A stretch of DNA of 36,918 nt, from the NCBI GenBank assembly GCA_023433585.1, contig JAEZCL010000081.1:1-36918 (forward strand). Direction: 5' to 3'. A program made the position numbers and the translations under genes. The stretch comes from Pseudomonadota bacterium (lineage in GTDB: Bacteria; Pseudomonadota; Alphaproteobacteria; Caulobacterales; Caulobacteraceae). How positions within the stretch are numbered: position 1 is the first letter of the stretch; the number at the start of each line of letters is the position of its first letter. The notes under the pieces were generated by a model. That model worked only from the letters and a program-made list of their open reading frames with translations. It searched no databases and was not told where the DNA came from. This document shows, in pieces, positions 1 to 7,138 of this stretch.

Positions 1-285
1 GCGCGCCGCCGGCGCGCCGGCAAGATCCCGTCCCGGCTCTGGCGGCTCCACCATCGAGTCGCGGTCCGCCTCTGCGTCCGTTTCGATCCAGCCCTCGTCT
101 TGAAACAGGCTATGGACGGCCGGCGCCGTCAGGCGGACCCCCTGCTGCGGCAAGGGCGTGATCATGTCCGCGGCGCCCGGCCAGCATTCATAGGCGTCCC
201 GGCCGAGGTCCATCAGAACAATGTCGTCGCCGAGGGCCGCCAGGCGCACGTTCGGCGACAAGCGCCAGCAAAGGTCATGGGACAT
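1..285 (-). CDS. Lasso-peptide B protein, N-terminal part (RRE domain), cut by window edge
   Basis: Only the first 95 codons lie in the window; the frame is open to base 1. The start ATG is at 285. Residues 6-75 look like a PqqD-like RiPP recognition element: RLSPNVRLAALGDD, then a hydrophobic strand (IVLMDLGRDAY), then a helical part ending near LFQDEGWIETD. After that comes a Pro/Ala-rich linker. In proteobacterial lasso-peptide clusters the B protein joins this leader-binding domain to a transglutaminase-like leader peptidase, which would lie outside the window. The gene starts 57 bp after a 38-codon lasso precursor gene on the same strand, which is the expected A-B order. A stand-alone PqqD-like protein cannot be excluded without the rest of the gene. 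The family assignment is from fold-level motifs plus context, not a search. Confidence 0.7.
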   Translation of the reverse strand, partial: MSHDLCWRLSPNVRLAALGDDIVLMDLGRDAYECWPGAADMITPLPQQGVRLTAPAVHSLFQDEGWIETDAEADRDSMVEPPEPGRDLAGAPAAR

Positions 286-311
286 GGGATGCGCTCGCAC
301 ATCGCCGCAAA

Positions 312-336
312 CGGCGGGCGGCGACGCCGCCCGCCG
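312..336 (-). promoter_or_regulatory. Strong GC hairpin between lasso A and B genes
   Basis: Arms 312-323 (CGGCGGGCGGCG) and 325-336 (CGCCGCCCGCCG) are perfect reverse complements around A324. In RNA this would be a 10-11 bp all-GC stem with a tight loop. It lies 6 nt after the stop of the precursor gene and 26 nt before the B start. A stem-loop between A and B is known from other lasso clusters, where it raises precursor mRNA relative to the enzyme genes. There is no T tract, so it is better read as an attenuator or 3' stabiliser than a full terminator. Confidence 0.65.
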
Positions 337-342
337 CCGGCG

Positions 343-459
343 TCACGGCATGGGATCCCAGACAGTGAACTCATCTTCGATGAGCCGCCCTTTCTCGGCG
401 CCCTGCGTCAGTTGGCAGGCCGCGCCCAGCCGGATGCGACGAATAGTGAACGTGGTCAT
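343..459 (-). CDS. Lasso-peptide precursor (A gene), 38 aa
   Basis: The start ATG is at 459, with GGAGA 5 nt upstream. The product has 38 residues. The leader, residues 1-19, ends RLGAACQLTQ. The proposed core is residues 20-38, GAEKGRLIEDEFTVWDPMP. The leader-core junction keeps the pattern L-G-x-A-x-x-x-T-x-G seen in astexin-type precursors, including the Thr at position -2 that maturation enzymes recognise. The core starts with Gly1 and has Glu at position 9, the spacing of a nine-residue macrolactam ring. Phe12 and Trp15 are bulky residues that could act as steric plugs. Next downstream are a hairpin and an RRE-containing B gene. The leader is unusually short and Arg-rich. The lasso call rests on motif spacing and gene order; product and threading are inference. 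Confidence 0.78.
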   Translation of the reverse strand: MTTFTIRRIRLGAACQLTQGAEKGRLIEDEFTVWDPMP

Positions 460-479
460 CGCTCGTCTCCATCAAATCA

Positions 480-495
480 CGCCGAACATTCGGCG
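480..495. promoter_or_regulatory. Palindrome in the lasso 5' leader
   Basis: CGCCGAA and TTCGGCG flank a 2-bp centre (CA). The dyad lies between the predicted promoter (532-559) and the precursor start at 459, about 30-45 nt into the transcript. It may be an operator for the neighbouring XRE or GntR regulator, or a leader hairpin. No protein can be assigned from the sequence alone. Confidence 0.4.
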
Positions 496-531
496 CTCAG
501 CGAGCAAAGTCCTCCGGTCGCGGACATTCAA

Positions 532-559
532 ACTATATGTGGAATATATTTGCGGTCAG
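532..559 (-). promoter_or_regulatory. Predicted sigma-70-like promoter of the lasso cluster
   Basis: Reading the minus strand, CTGACC (559-554), a 16-nt spacer and TATAGT (537-532) match the housekeeping -35/-10 pattern with one or two changes per box. The spacer is conspicuously AT-rich for this window (AAATATATTCC). Transcription would start near 525 and read the precursor gene at 459. The region sits between the XRE gene (stop at 565) and the precursor. Confidence 0.5.
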
Positions 560-564
560 GCCGC

Positions 565-1074
565 TTACGGGTCTCGGTCTGCCGGCCCGCGCCCATCGAC
601 CTGCCCAAGACGGTCTTCGCGCGGCTGGATCCACCCGGCGGCGATGCGCTCGCGCTGGGCCTCATGTTCGGCGAGCGCGCGAAAAGCGTCGGTGAAGGCC
701 TTGATGAGCGTGCGCGGATGCTGACCGGCGATGCGGTCGCCCAGGAGCTCGTCGTAGTCTTGCAAGGCCATCATCATGATCATCATCAGCTTGTTGTCGG
801 CGCAGCGCCAGGCGAAGCGCGACGACCCCAGGCTCAGACTGGCGAGGATGGCGAACGGATCGCTGTCGGTCACCTGGGCGAAGCGGTGGATATAGGGCAG
901 GTTGACGCGGCCCCGGCCGCTTTCAAAATGTTCGTAGGTGCGAAGCGGCATGTGCATGGCTTCCGCCACCTCAGCGGCGCGCAGGCCGCGATGCTTCCGG
1001 ATCGCCCGCAAAGCCTGCGACAGCGTCCTGGAATGATCGCCGAGATTTGGGGATTCCGATCGCACCGGCCACAC
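565..1074 (-). CDS. XRE-family HTH regulator
   Basis: This is a 169-aa protein. Residues 15-75 form a lambda-repressor-type helix-turn-helix: SQALRAIRKHRGL, then AAEVAEAMHMPLRTYEHFESG, then VNLPYIHRFAQ. The C-terminal half is alpha-helical, with a Met run (LMMIMMMALQDYDELLG) and no domain I recognise. The first possible start is GTG at 1074, but GGGAG abuts it directly, so a GTG about 9 nt further in is also possible. The gene precedes the lasso precursor on the same strand and diverges from a GntR-type gene, so it is a candidate regulator of the lasso genes or of the transfer operon. An 8-bp-armed dyad lies 14 bp upstream of its start, as expected for autoregulation. Confidence 0.8.
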   Translation of the reverse strand: MWPVRSESPNLGDHSRTLSQALRAIRKHRGLRAAEVAEAMHMPLRTYEHFESGRGRVNLPYIHRFAQVTDSDPFAILASLSLGSSRFAWRCADNKLMMIMMMALQDYDELLGDRIAGQHPRTLIKAFTDAFRALAEHEAQRERIAAGWIQPREDRLGQVDGRGPADRDP

Positions 1075-1087
1075 GCTCCCACAACCT

Positions 1088-1110
1088 AGCCGTCAGTAAT
1101 GGTGACGGCT
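1088..1110. promoter_or_regulatory. Perfect 8-bp dyad upstream of the XRE gene
   Basis: AGCCGTCA and TGACGGCT are exact reverse complements with a 7-nt spacer (GTAATGG). The dyad lies 14 bp upstream of the XRE start codon and between the divergent XRE and GntR genes. It is a good candidate operator for one of the two. Confidence 0.5.
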
Positions 1111-1152
1111 CGCCTTGAAGCTTTCAATGCAAGGCGGCGGTTTCCCACAAGG

Positions 1153-1171
1153 CCCGCAACTATTTTGCGGG
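1153..1171. promoter_or_regulatory. Second dyad in the XRE-GntR intergenic region
   Basis: CCCGCAA and TTGCGGG flank CTATT. The dyad lies about 80 bp upstream of the GntR-type start. The two dyads differ in sequence, which would fit one site for each regulator. Nothing else is recognisable in the 179 bp between the two genes. Confidence 0.4.
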
Positions 1172-1253
1172 TCAGCCGCAATCCAGCGGCGGTTCATCCC
1201 GCGATCTCTTGCGCACAGGCCGCACCCTATGGCGCCGGGGGCGCTGACGCGGC

Positions 1254-1910
1254 ATGCGCAACGGCGAATCAATAAAGGCCAGGACCGTGGCGCGCGCTCG
1301 CAATCCTCACAGCTTCGCCCTGACGACTTTGCGCGGAGCGCTCAGCGTCGGGGCCTATCGGCCCGGCGCGCCGATCGTCATCCAGGACGAAGCCCGGCGG
1401 CTGGCGATCTCGCCCACCCCCGTCCGCGAGGCGCTGGCCCGACTGGCGGGAGAAGGGCTCGTGGAGGACAGGCACGGCGAAGGCTATGTGGCCCGATCCA
1501 TGGACGCCGGCGCCTTGGCGGATCTTTATGCGCTGCATGAACTCTATGTCCTGGCCGCCTTGGCGCGAACGCTGAACGCGCCATGGGTGCAGACGGCCTG
1601 GCCGTCATCGCCGGGCCCCGCCGGCCCGTCCTCTCCCGCCCACATGACGCACGCCCTTTTCAGCATGATCGTTTCGCGATGCGGCAATGGCGCCCTGTGG
1701 CGCGCCCATGAGCGGACATCGGTGCAGCTGGCGCCGGCGCGACTGGCCGAAGCCGTTCTGTTCGCCGACCATGGGATTGAACTGGCCCTGCTCAAGACCG
1801 CCCTGGGTCAAGGCGATGTCGCGCAGAAAAAGGCGTCTGTGCGCGCCTATCATCAGCGCCGCCGCATCGCCGTCGGCGCCCTCGCCGCTCACCTCAACAC
1901 CCCGCCCTGA
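1254..1910 (+). CDS. GntR-family (FadR-like) transcription regulator
   Basis: This is a 218-aa protein with an N-terminal winged helix at about residues 20-85: FALTTLRGALSVGAYRPG, then DEARRLAISPTPVREALARLAGEGLV, then the wing motif DRHGEGYVAR. These are hallmark GntR residues (S/T-P-x-R-E-A-L). The C-terminal part is helical as in FCD ligand domains, but a Pro/Gly-rich stretch (residues ~108-130) replaces helices normally present, so ligand binding may be altered. GTG at 1287, preceded by AAAGG, is an alternative start that trims 11 residues. The gene precedes the LuxR-type gene and virB operon on the same strand, so control of transfer is plausible. Control of the adjacent lasso genes is the alternative. 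Confidence 0.8.
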   Translation: MRNGESIKARTVARARNPHSFALTTLRGALSVGAYRPGAPIVIQDEARRLAISPTPVREALARLAGEGLVEDRHGEGYVARSMDAGALADLYALHELYVLAALARTLNAPWVQTAWPSSPGPAGPSSPAHMTHALFSMIVSRCGNGALWRAHERTSVQLAPARLAEAVLFADHGIELALLKTALGQGDVAQKKASVRAYHQRRRIAVGALAAHLNTPP

Positions 1911-2020
1911 GCCGCTTAAACCTGGCTCCGTAAACCTGCGACCGCGAAGCCGCCACGGTGATCGTGCCGCGGTGAAGTCGCCGGCTTTTCCGGTTGCGAG
2001 CATCGCGCTGAGCTAGGGCT

Positions 2021-2323
2021 ATGGTTGTCCATACCCTCGCCCCCTCACCCGACCGCGGCCTGACGCCGCGCCAGACCCAGTGCTTGGCGTTGGCGGCCCA
2101 CGGCTGGAGCTCCGCCCGTATCGGCGCGGCCTTGGCCCTGTCGCCGCGCACCGTCGACGATCACCTGGCGCGGGCCTGCGACCGGCTGGGCGTGCGCACG
2201 CGCATTCAGGCGGTCGCGGTCGCAATCGCCCTTGGTCAGATTCCGAGCCGCCGCACCCCTCCGCCGTCACTCAGCGCAAGCGCGCACCCGGGCGCGCGCC
2301 TCCAACGGAGTTCCTATGTTTAG
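2021..2323 (+). CDS. Small LuxR-type HTH protein heading the virB operon
   Basis: This 100-aa protein is almost entirely a LuxR/FixJ-type helix-turn-helix at residues 13-75. It shows the family pattern GLTPRQTQCLALAAHG, then SARIGAALALSPRTVDDHLARA, then LGVRTRIQAVAVAIALG. There is no receiver or ligand domain, so it is a stand-alone DNA-binding domain. AGGGCT precedes the ATG. Its last 8 nt (…GTT TAG) overlap the virB2 start at 2316, so the two are translated from one message. This suggests a regulator tied in amount to the secretion apparatus, perhaps an autoregulator of the operon. The C-terminal 25 residues are Pro/Ser-rich and probably unstructured. Confidence 0.8.
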   Translation: MVVHTLAPSPDRGLTPRQTQCLALAAHGWSSARIGAALALSPRTVDDHLARACDRLGVRTRIQAVAVAIALGQIPSRRTPPPSLSASAHPGARLQRSSYV

Positions 2324-2630
2324 CCCTTCGTTCTCTTCGCCTCTGCGCCTTCGGTTTAAACGCATCGCAACCGCCGCCTGGCTCGGCGCGCTCAGCGTCG
2401 CTTTCAGCGCCCGCCCCGCCTTCGCCCAGGATGTCGAGGGCCTCCTCCAGAACGTGGTGGACATGCTGACGGGCAACACCGCCCGGCTTCTGGCCGTCCT
2501 GGCCGTGATCGTGGTGGGCGTGCTCTGGATGTTCGGCCTGTTCGATCTGCGCCGCGCCGCCATTGTGGTTCTGGGCATCATCGTGGTTTTCGGCGCCGCT
2601 GAAATCGTCGGCCTCATCACAGGCGGATGA
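2316..2630 (+). CDS. virB2: VirB2/TrbC major pilin
   Basis: The start ATG at 2316 has AACGGAG 5 nt upstream. The product has 104 residues. A long signal sequence, typical of VirB2 prepilins, runs from residue 1 to about 37 and ends SARPAFAQ. The mature part has two hydrophobic helices (TARLLAVLAVIVVGVLWMFGL and AAIVVLGIIVVFGAAEIVG) joined by a short basic loop (FDLRRA). VirB2 forms the conjugative pilus and lies in the inner membrane before assembly. It is the first structural gene of the operon; no virB1 transglycosylase precedes it. Confidence 0.9.
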   Translation: MFSPSFSSPLRLRFKRIATAAWLGALSVAFSARPAFAQDVEGLLQNVVDMLTGNTARLLAVLAVIVVGVLWMFGLFDLRRAAIVVLGIIVVFGAAEIVGLITGG

Positions 2631-2782
2631 CCATGCTGGCGATCACCCTCACCTTGTCCGCAGCCGCAGCCTTGATGGCGGGCATGGCCTTAAGGTCGCC
2701 GCTGACCATTCGCGCCCTGAGCGGTCTGCTGTTCGGCGTCCTCATCGCTGAGGCGCTTCAAACGCAAGGCCTGCGGCCATGA
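2627..2782 (+). CDS. Small membrane protein between virB2 and virB3
   Basis: This 51-codon frame starts in an ATGA overlap with the virB2 stop and ends in an ATGA overlap with the virB3 start. The product has two hydrophobic segments (MLAITLTLSAAAALMAGMA and LSGLLFGVLIAEAL) separated by RSPLTIR, so it should cross the inner membrane twice. The double coupling and high GC codon bias match neighbouring genes and argue that it is real. Standard VirB operons have no gene here. A role in pilin processing, pilin extraction or VirB3 stability is only a guess. I do not recognise a family. Confidence 0.7.
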   Translation: MTMLAITLTLSAAAALMAGMALRSPLTIRALSGLLFGVLIAEALQTQGLRP

Positions 2783-3114
2783 CCCAGGAGCGCTTGATCG
2801 AGGACCCGTTGTTTCTGGCCTGCACGCGCCCGGCCATGGTCCTGGGCGCGCCCATGGAGGCGATGGGGGTCAATGTCATCCTGACGGGGTTGGCCTTCCT
2901 GATCGGCGGCAGCCTCCTCTATCTGGGCATAGCCGTCGGACTGCACCTGATCTTTCGCGCCGTTTGCAAGGCCGACCACAACGCCTTCCGGCTGCTGTTT
3001 CTGCACCTGGACACCAAGGGACGGGCGCGCAACCGGAACCTCTGGGGCGGAGCCTCGGCCTCGCCGCTGCCGGTCGTGCGCCGCCTAAGCGTGCAGGCGT
3101 TGCGCCATGGGTGA
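2779..3114 (+). CDS. virB3: VirB3 inner-membrane protein
   Basis: The product has 111 residues. The N-terminal motif DPLFLACTRPAMVLGAP is diagnostic of VirB3/TrbD. It is followed by a hydrophobic hairpin (VNVILTGLAFLIGGSLLYLGIAVGLHLIF) and a basic cytoplasmic tail. VirB3 partners the VirB4 ATPase at the inner-membrane complex. The ATG overlaps the preceding small gene, and the 3' end overlaps virB4 by 8 nt, so the genes are translationally coupled. Confidence 0.9.
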   Translation: MTQERLIEDPLFLACTRPAMVLGAPMEAMGVNVILTGLAFLIGGSLLYLGIAVGLHLIFRAVCKADHNAFRLLFLHLDTKGRARNRNLWGGASASPLPVVRRLSVQALRHG

Positions 3115-5479
3115 CGCGGTCAAACGTTCAGCTCGCGCCCTACGGCAGGAACGGCTCCTGGGCGGCGAACTGCCCTATGGCCGCCATGTCACGGACCAGG
3201 TGGTCGCCCTTCACAGCGGCGCGCTGATGATCAGCTTCAAGGTCAGAGGGCGGCCCCATGAGACCGCCGAAGCCCGCGATCTCAATGATGCGCATGGCAA
3301 GCTCAACCAGGTTTGGCGCAATGTCGCGCATGAGCGCCTTGCGGTCTGGACGCATCTGGTCCGCGCCCCGGCCTCTGCGCCGCCCGCCGATCGATTCCAG
3401 TCCGGCTTCGCCGCCGCGCTGGATGCAGCCTGGCGCGAACGTCTGGGTCGCGCTCAGCTGTTTGACAACGCCCAATACTTGACCCTGGTGCTGCACCCGG
3501 GGCGCGCGACTGCCGACAGGGCCGCCGGGCTGGCCGCCGCGATCAGCCGGCGCCCCCGCCATCGCGACATCGGCGAAGACCTGAAAATTCTGGAAGACGC
3601 GGCGCGGGATCTGCAGCAAGCCTTGGCCCCATGGGGCGTTCAGCCCCTGGGGCTACGGTCAGACGGCGGCCTTTGGCGCTCCGAGCCCCTGGAAATGCTG
3701 CGGCATGTGCTGACGGGCCGGCGCCAGGTCATGCCGTTGCCTGCCGGCCCGCTGGGCGACGCCATGCATGGCGAGCGGATCATATTCGGTCGCGAGCTCC
3801 TCGAGTTGCGCGATGTGGGCGAAAGCCGCTTCGCCGCCATGCTGGGGGTCAAGGACTATCCCGCCGCCACGCGTCCAGGCCTTTGGGACGGGTTGAGTTC
3901 AGCGCCGTTTCCGCTGGCGGTCAGTCAGTCGTTCGCTTTCCTGTCCCGGCCGGCGGCGCGCTCCATCCTGGAGCGCAAGCAGAACCAGCTGGTCTCGGCC
4001 CGTGACCGCGCGGCCAGTCAGGTCGCCGGACTGGACACGGCCCTGGATGATCTGGTCAGCGGTCGGTTCGTCATGGGCGAGCACCAGGCGTCGGTTCTGG
4101 TTTGGGCCTCCAGTCCTCAGGCCCTGGCTGAGCGCTTGTCCAAGGCGCGGGCGGTCCTGGCCGACAGCGGTCTGGTGGCGGCGCGCGAGGACCTGGGTCT
4201 GGAGGCGGCGTTCTGGGCGCAGTTTCCGGGCCGTTTCAACCGCCGCACGCGTCCGGCCGCGATCACCTCGCTGAACTTCGCGGCCTTGTCGCCGCTGCAC
4301 GCGGCGCCGGCGGGCCGGCGCCGCAATCTTCACTGGAAGGCGCCGGTCGCGACCCTGCGCACATCCGAACGCACAGCCTATGCCTTCAATTTCCACCTTG
4401 GCGACCTCGGTCATACGTTCATCTGCGGTCCGTCCGGATCCGGCAAGACGGTGGTGCAGAACTTCCTCCTGGCCCAAGCCGAGCGGCTCGGCGCGCGGCG
4501 TCTGCTGGTCGACAAGGACCGCGGCGGCGAACTCTTCGTGCGCGCCTGCGGCGGAACCTATCTGACCTTGCGCAACGGCGAGGCGACCGGTTTCGCGCCG
4601 TTTCGGGCTTTGGAGCCGACCCCGGCCAACCGGGCTTTCTTGGCCAGGCTGGTTCGGCTTCTGGCCTATCCCGGCGGCGAGGCGCCGGACCCATTGTCGG
4701 CGCGCGCCATCGAGCGCGGCGTTGACGCCCTGGCCCGACTGCCGGTGGCGGATCGGTCCTTATCGAGCCTGCGAGACCTGCTCGGCCAGAAGGACGCGCA
4801 CGGCCTGGGCGCCCGGCTCGAACGCTGGACGCGGGCCGGCGCGCTGGGGTGGGCGCTCGACAACCCCCACGACCAGTTGTCCTTCGACGCGCCGCTGGCC
4901 GGCTTCGACATGACCCACGTTCTGGATCATCCCGAAGTCCGGGCCCCGCTCATGCTTTACCTCTTTCATCGCATCGGCGGCCTTTTGGACGGGTCGCCGC
5001 TGATCCTGGACATCGATGAGTTCTGGAAGGCCCTGGGCGATCCCGCCTTCGTCGATCTGGCGCGGGACGGTTTGAAGACCTGGCGCAAGCTCAACGGCGT
5101 CATGGTCTTCGGCACCCAATCGCCGTCTGACGTTCTGGCCTCGCCGATCGCCGCCGCGGTTCTGGAGCAGTGCGCCACCCAGATCTTTCTACCCAACCCG
5201 CACGCCCAGGCGCGCGACTATTGCGACGGCTTCGGTCTCAACGCCGAGGAGTTCCGGCTGATACGGGACGTCCTGACGCCGGAATCGCGCCGCTTCCTGG
5301 TCAAGCAAGGCCGCGCCAGCGTGGTTCTGGAGCTGGATCTGTCGGGTCTGGACGACATGCTGTCGGTGCTGTCCGGCCGCGCCGAAACCGTCGCCCTGCT
5401 GGATCGTCTGCGCGCTGAGCACGGCGACGATCCAGCCGTCTGGCTTGCTCACTTTCACACAGAAAGGCGCCGCTTATGA
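3107..5479 (+). CDS. virB4: VirB4 ATPase
   Basis: This 790-aa protein is the usual size for VirB4/TrbE. The C-terminal ATPase domain has Walker A at 441-448 (GPSGSGKT) and Walker B at 632-638 (LILDIDE). The family block GTQSPSD and the late motif DYCDGFGLNAEEF follow. The N-terminal half carries the CagE/TrbE region (RSARALRQERLLGGELPYGRHV) that docks on the inner-membrane complex. VirB4 powers pilus assembly and substrate passage. The gene overlaps virB3 by 8 nt and virB5 by 4 nt (ATGA). Confidence 0.95.
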   Translation: MGDAVKRSARALRQERLLGGELPYGRHVTDQVVALHSGALMISFKVRGRPHETAEARDLNDAHGKLNQVWRNVAHERLAVWTHLVRAPASAPPADRFQSGFAAALDAAWRERLGRAQLFDNAQYLTLVLHPGRATADRAAGLAAAISRRPRHRDIGEDLKILEDAARDLQQALAPWGVQPLGLRSDGGLWRSEPLEMLRHVLTGRRQVMPLPAGPLGDAMHGERIIFGRELLELRDVGESRFAAMLGVKDYPAATRPGLWDGLSSAPFPLAVSQSFAFLSRPAARSILERKQNQLVSARDRAASQVAGLDTALDDLVSGRFVMGEHQASVLVWASSPQALAERLSKARAVLADSGLVAAREDLGLEAAFWAQFPGRFNRRTRPAAITSLNFAALSPLHAAPAGRRRNLHWKAPVATLRTSERTAYAFNFHLGDLGHTFICGPSGSGKTVVQNFLLAQAERLGARRLLVDKDRGGELFVRACGGTYLTLRNGEATGFAPFRALEPTPANRAFLARLVRLLAYPGGEAPDPLSARAIERGVDALARLPVADRSLSSLRDLLGQKDAHGLGARLERWTRAGALGWALDNPHDQLSFDAPLAGFDMTHVLDHPEVRAPLMLYLFHRIGGLLDGSPLILDIDEFWKALGDPAFVDLARDGLKTWRKLNGVMVFGTQSPSDVLASPIAAAVLEQCATQIFLPNPHAQARDYCDGFGLNAEEFRLIRDVLTPESRRFLVKQGRASVVLELDLSGLDDMLSVLSGRAETVALLDRLRAEHGDDPAVWLAHFHTERRRL

Positions 5480-6204
5480 AACGCTTACTCGCCGCGCTGG
5501 CCGCTGGAGCCAGCCTCATCGTGCTGACCCCCATGCCGGGCGCAGCTCAGGTGGTGGTCCATGATCCGACCGCCTACGCCCGCATGCTGGAAGATGCGCG
5601 CAACGCCCTAGACCAGCTTCGCGCGCTTCAGGCGCAGGTGCAGCAAGGCGAGGCGCTGCTGGACAGCCTGAACGCCGCCTCCGGGGTCAACAGCTTGGCC
5701 GGGATTCTCCAGCGGGTCGATGTTCGCTCACCCCTTCCCGACCTGGACGCCCTGACCGCCGCGGCTCGAGGCGACCTGGATGCGCTGACCCGCATCGGCG
5801 CCCGGGCTCGCGCGCTGCGAGACCAGGCTCATGGAGGCGCTCAGGGCGATCACCGGCTATCCACCGCGGACGCCTTCTATCGCCAGGCGCTGGCGCGCGC
5901 GACCGACCATGCCGCTCGCGACCAGGCGTCGGGCGAAGCGGTGATCGAGGCCGCCCAGAACCGCCAAGCCGGTTTAGCGACCCTTCAGCAAGCGCTGGAC
6001 GACGCGCCCAATGCGCGCGCGGTGCTCGACCTCAGCGCGCGCCTGGCGGTCGAACAGGCGCTGATCGCCAATGAGCGCAATCAGCTTGAAGGCCTGGCCT
6101 TGATGCGTGAGGGCGAAGCAGCCTTGGAAGCGCAGCGGCTGAACGCCCGGCGCTCGGCTGCGCGCGAGGCGCGCCTGCGCCTCTACGAAACCGCTTGGCG
6201 CTGA
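5476..6204 (+). CDS. virB5: VirB5/TrbJ minor pilin
   Basis: This 242-aa protein has a cleavable signal peptide, about residues 1-24 (ending PMPGAAQ). A long alpha-helical body follows, with heptad-like Ala/Leu/Gln repeats (YARMLEDARNALDQLRALQAQVQQG and a similar C-terminal stretch), as in VirB5/TrbJ. The C-terminal part (ANERNQLEGLALMREGEAAL) matches the pattern of the family. VirB5 sits at the pilus tip and aids contact with the recipient. It overlaps virB4 by ATGA, and 13 nt separate it from virB6. Confidence 0.85.
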   Translation: MKRLLAALAAGASLIVLTPMPGAAQVVVHDPTAYARMLEDARNALDQLRALQAQVQQGEALLDSLNAASGVNSLAGILQRVDVRSPLPDLDALTAAARGDLDALTRIGARARALRDQAHGGAQGDHRLSTADAFYRQALARATDHAARDQASGEAVIEAAQNRQAGLATLQQALDDAPNARAVLDLSARLAVEQALIANERNQLEGLALMREGEAALEAQRLNARRSAAREARLRLYETAWR

Positions 6205-6217
6205 GACGGCGTCGGTC

Positions 6218-7138
6218 ATGTCCTTCCGCATCTACGAACCCAGCTACGCTTTCATCGACGCCCGCCTGAGCGCGGTCTTGGATGTGCGCACGGCGAGCGT
6301 GATGGCGGAGGTCGAAGGCCCTCTGCGCACAGCCTTGGTGCTCTACATCGTGCTTTACGGCTATGGCGTCTTTCGCGGCGCCATCAGCGCACCGGTGATG
6401 GACCTGCTCATCCGTGCGGTGAAGCTGGTGTTTCTGTACGCCCTGGCGGTCACCCCGGCTTACGGCGCCTACATCGCTGAGCCCCTGTTCACGGGCCTGC
6501 CCAATGTCCTGGCTCGCGCTTTAGGCGGCGCCGAAACCGCCAACGTCGGCGCCGGCTTTGATCAGTTCCTGGCCTACGCCGCCTGGCTCGGCGACAGTAT
6601 CGGCCGCGAAGCGTCTTTGTTCGATCCGATCCCGCTGGTGGTGGCCGCCGGCGTCTTGTTAGCGGGCGCCTTGGCGACGGCCCTGGGGTTCGGCGTCGTC
6701 ATGATCGCCAAGATCGCCTTAGCCCTGCTGGTGGCTTTAGGCCCCATCTTCATCGCCTGCGCCCTCTTCAACAGCACGCGCCGGTTCTTCTTCGGCTGGC
6801 TGTCGCAGGCGGTGAACTATCTGGTCCTGTTCGCCCTGATCCTGGCGGTGTTTCAGCTGGTCTTGGGTCTGGTGCGCGATCAGTGGGATGCGGTGCAGGG
6901 CCAGGATCCGATCGTCGCCGGCTTGATGTTCATCGCCCTCACCCTGCTGGGCGCGATCTTCTTTCTACAGACCCCCGCCATTGCGGCGGGCGTCGCCGGC
7001 GGCGCCAGCGCCGGCTTGGCGGACTTCGCAAGCGCCTCCGGCCTTCAGGGGCGCTCTGCGCCGCTTTCGCCTCAAGGCGCCAGCCGCGCCCCGCCCGCTT
7101 CCGGTCGTTCGCTTCGTCCCTATGGAGTCCGCTCATGA
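6218..7138 (+). CDS. virB6: VirB6/TrbL polytopic membrane protein
   Basis: The product has 306 residues with at least five membrane segments between residues ~40 and 260. They include ALVLYIVLYGYGVFRGA, LVVAAGVLLAGALATALGFGVVMIAKIALALLVALGPIFIA and LVLFALILAVFQLVLGLV. The motif ALGPIFIACALFNSTRRFFFGWL is typical of VirB6/TrbL. VirB6 forms part of the inner-membrane channel that contacts DNA in transit. The C-terminus is a Gly/Ala/Pro-rich tail. Its stop overlaps the start of the virB7-like gene (ATGA). Confidence 0.9.
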   Translation: MSFRIYEPSYAFIDARLSAVLDVRTASVMAEVEGPLRTALVLYIVLYGYGVFRGAISAPVMDLLIRAVKLVFLYALAVTPAYGAYIAEPLFTGLPNVLARALGGAETANVGAGFDQFLAYAAWLGDSIGREASLFDPIPLVVAAGVLLAGALATALGFGVVMIAKIALALLVALGPIFIACALFNSTRRFFFGWLSQAVNYLVLFALILAVFQLVLGLVRDQWDAVQGQDPIVAGLMFIALTLLGAIFFLQTPAIAAGVAGGASAGLADFASASGLQGRSAPLSPQGASRAPPASGRSLRPYGVRS

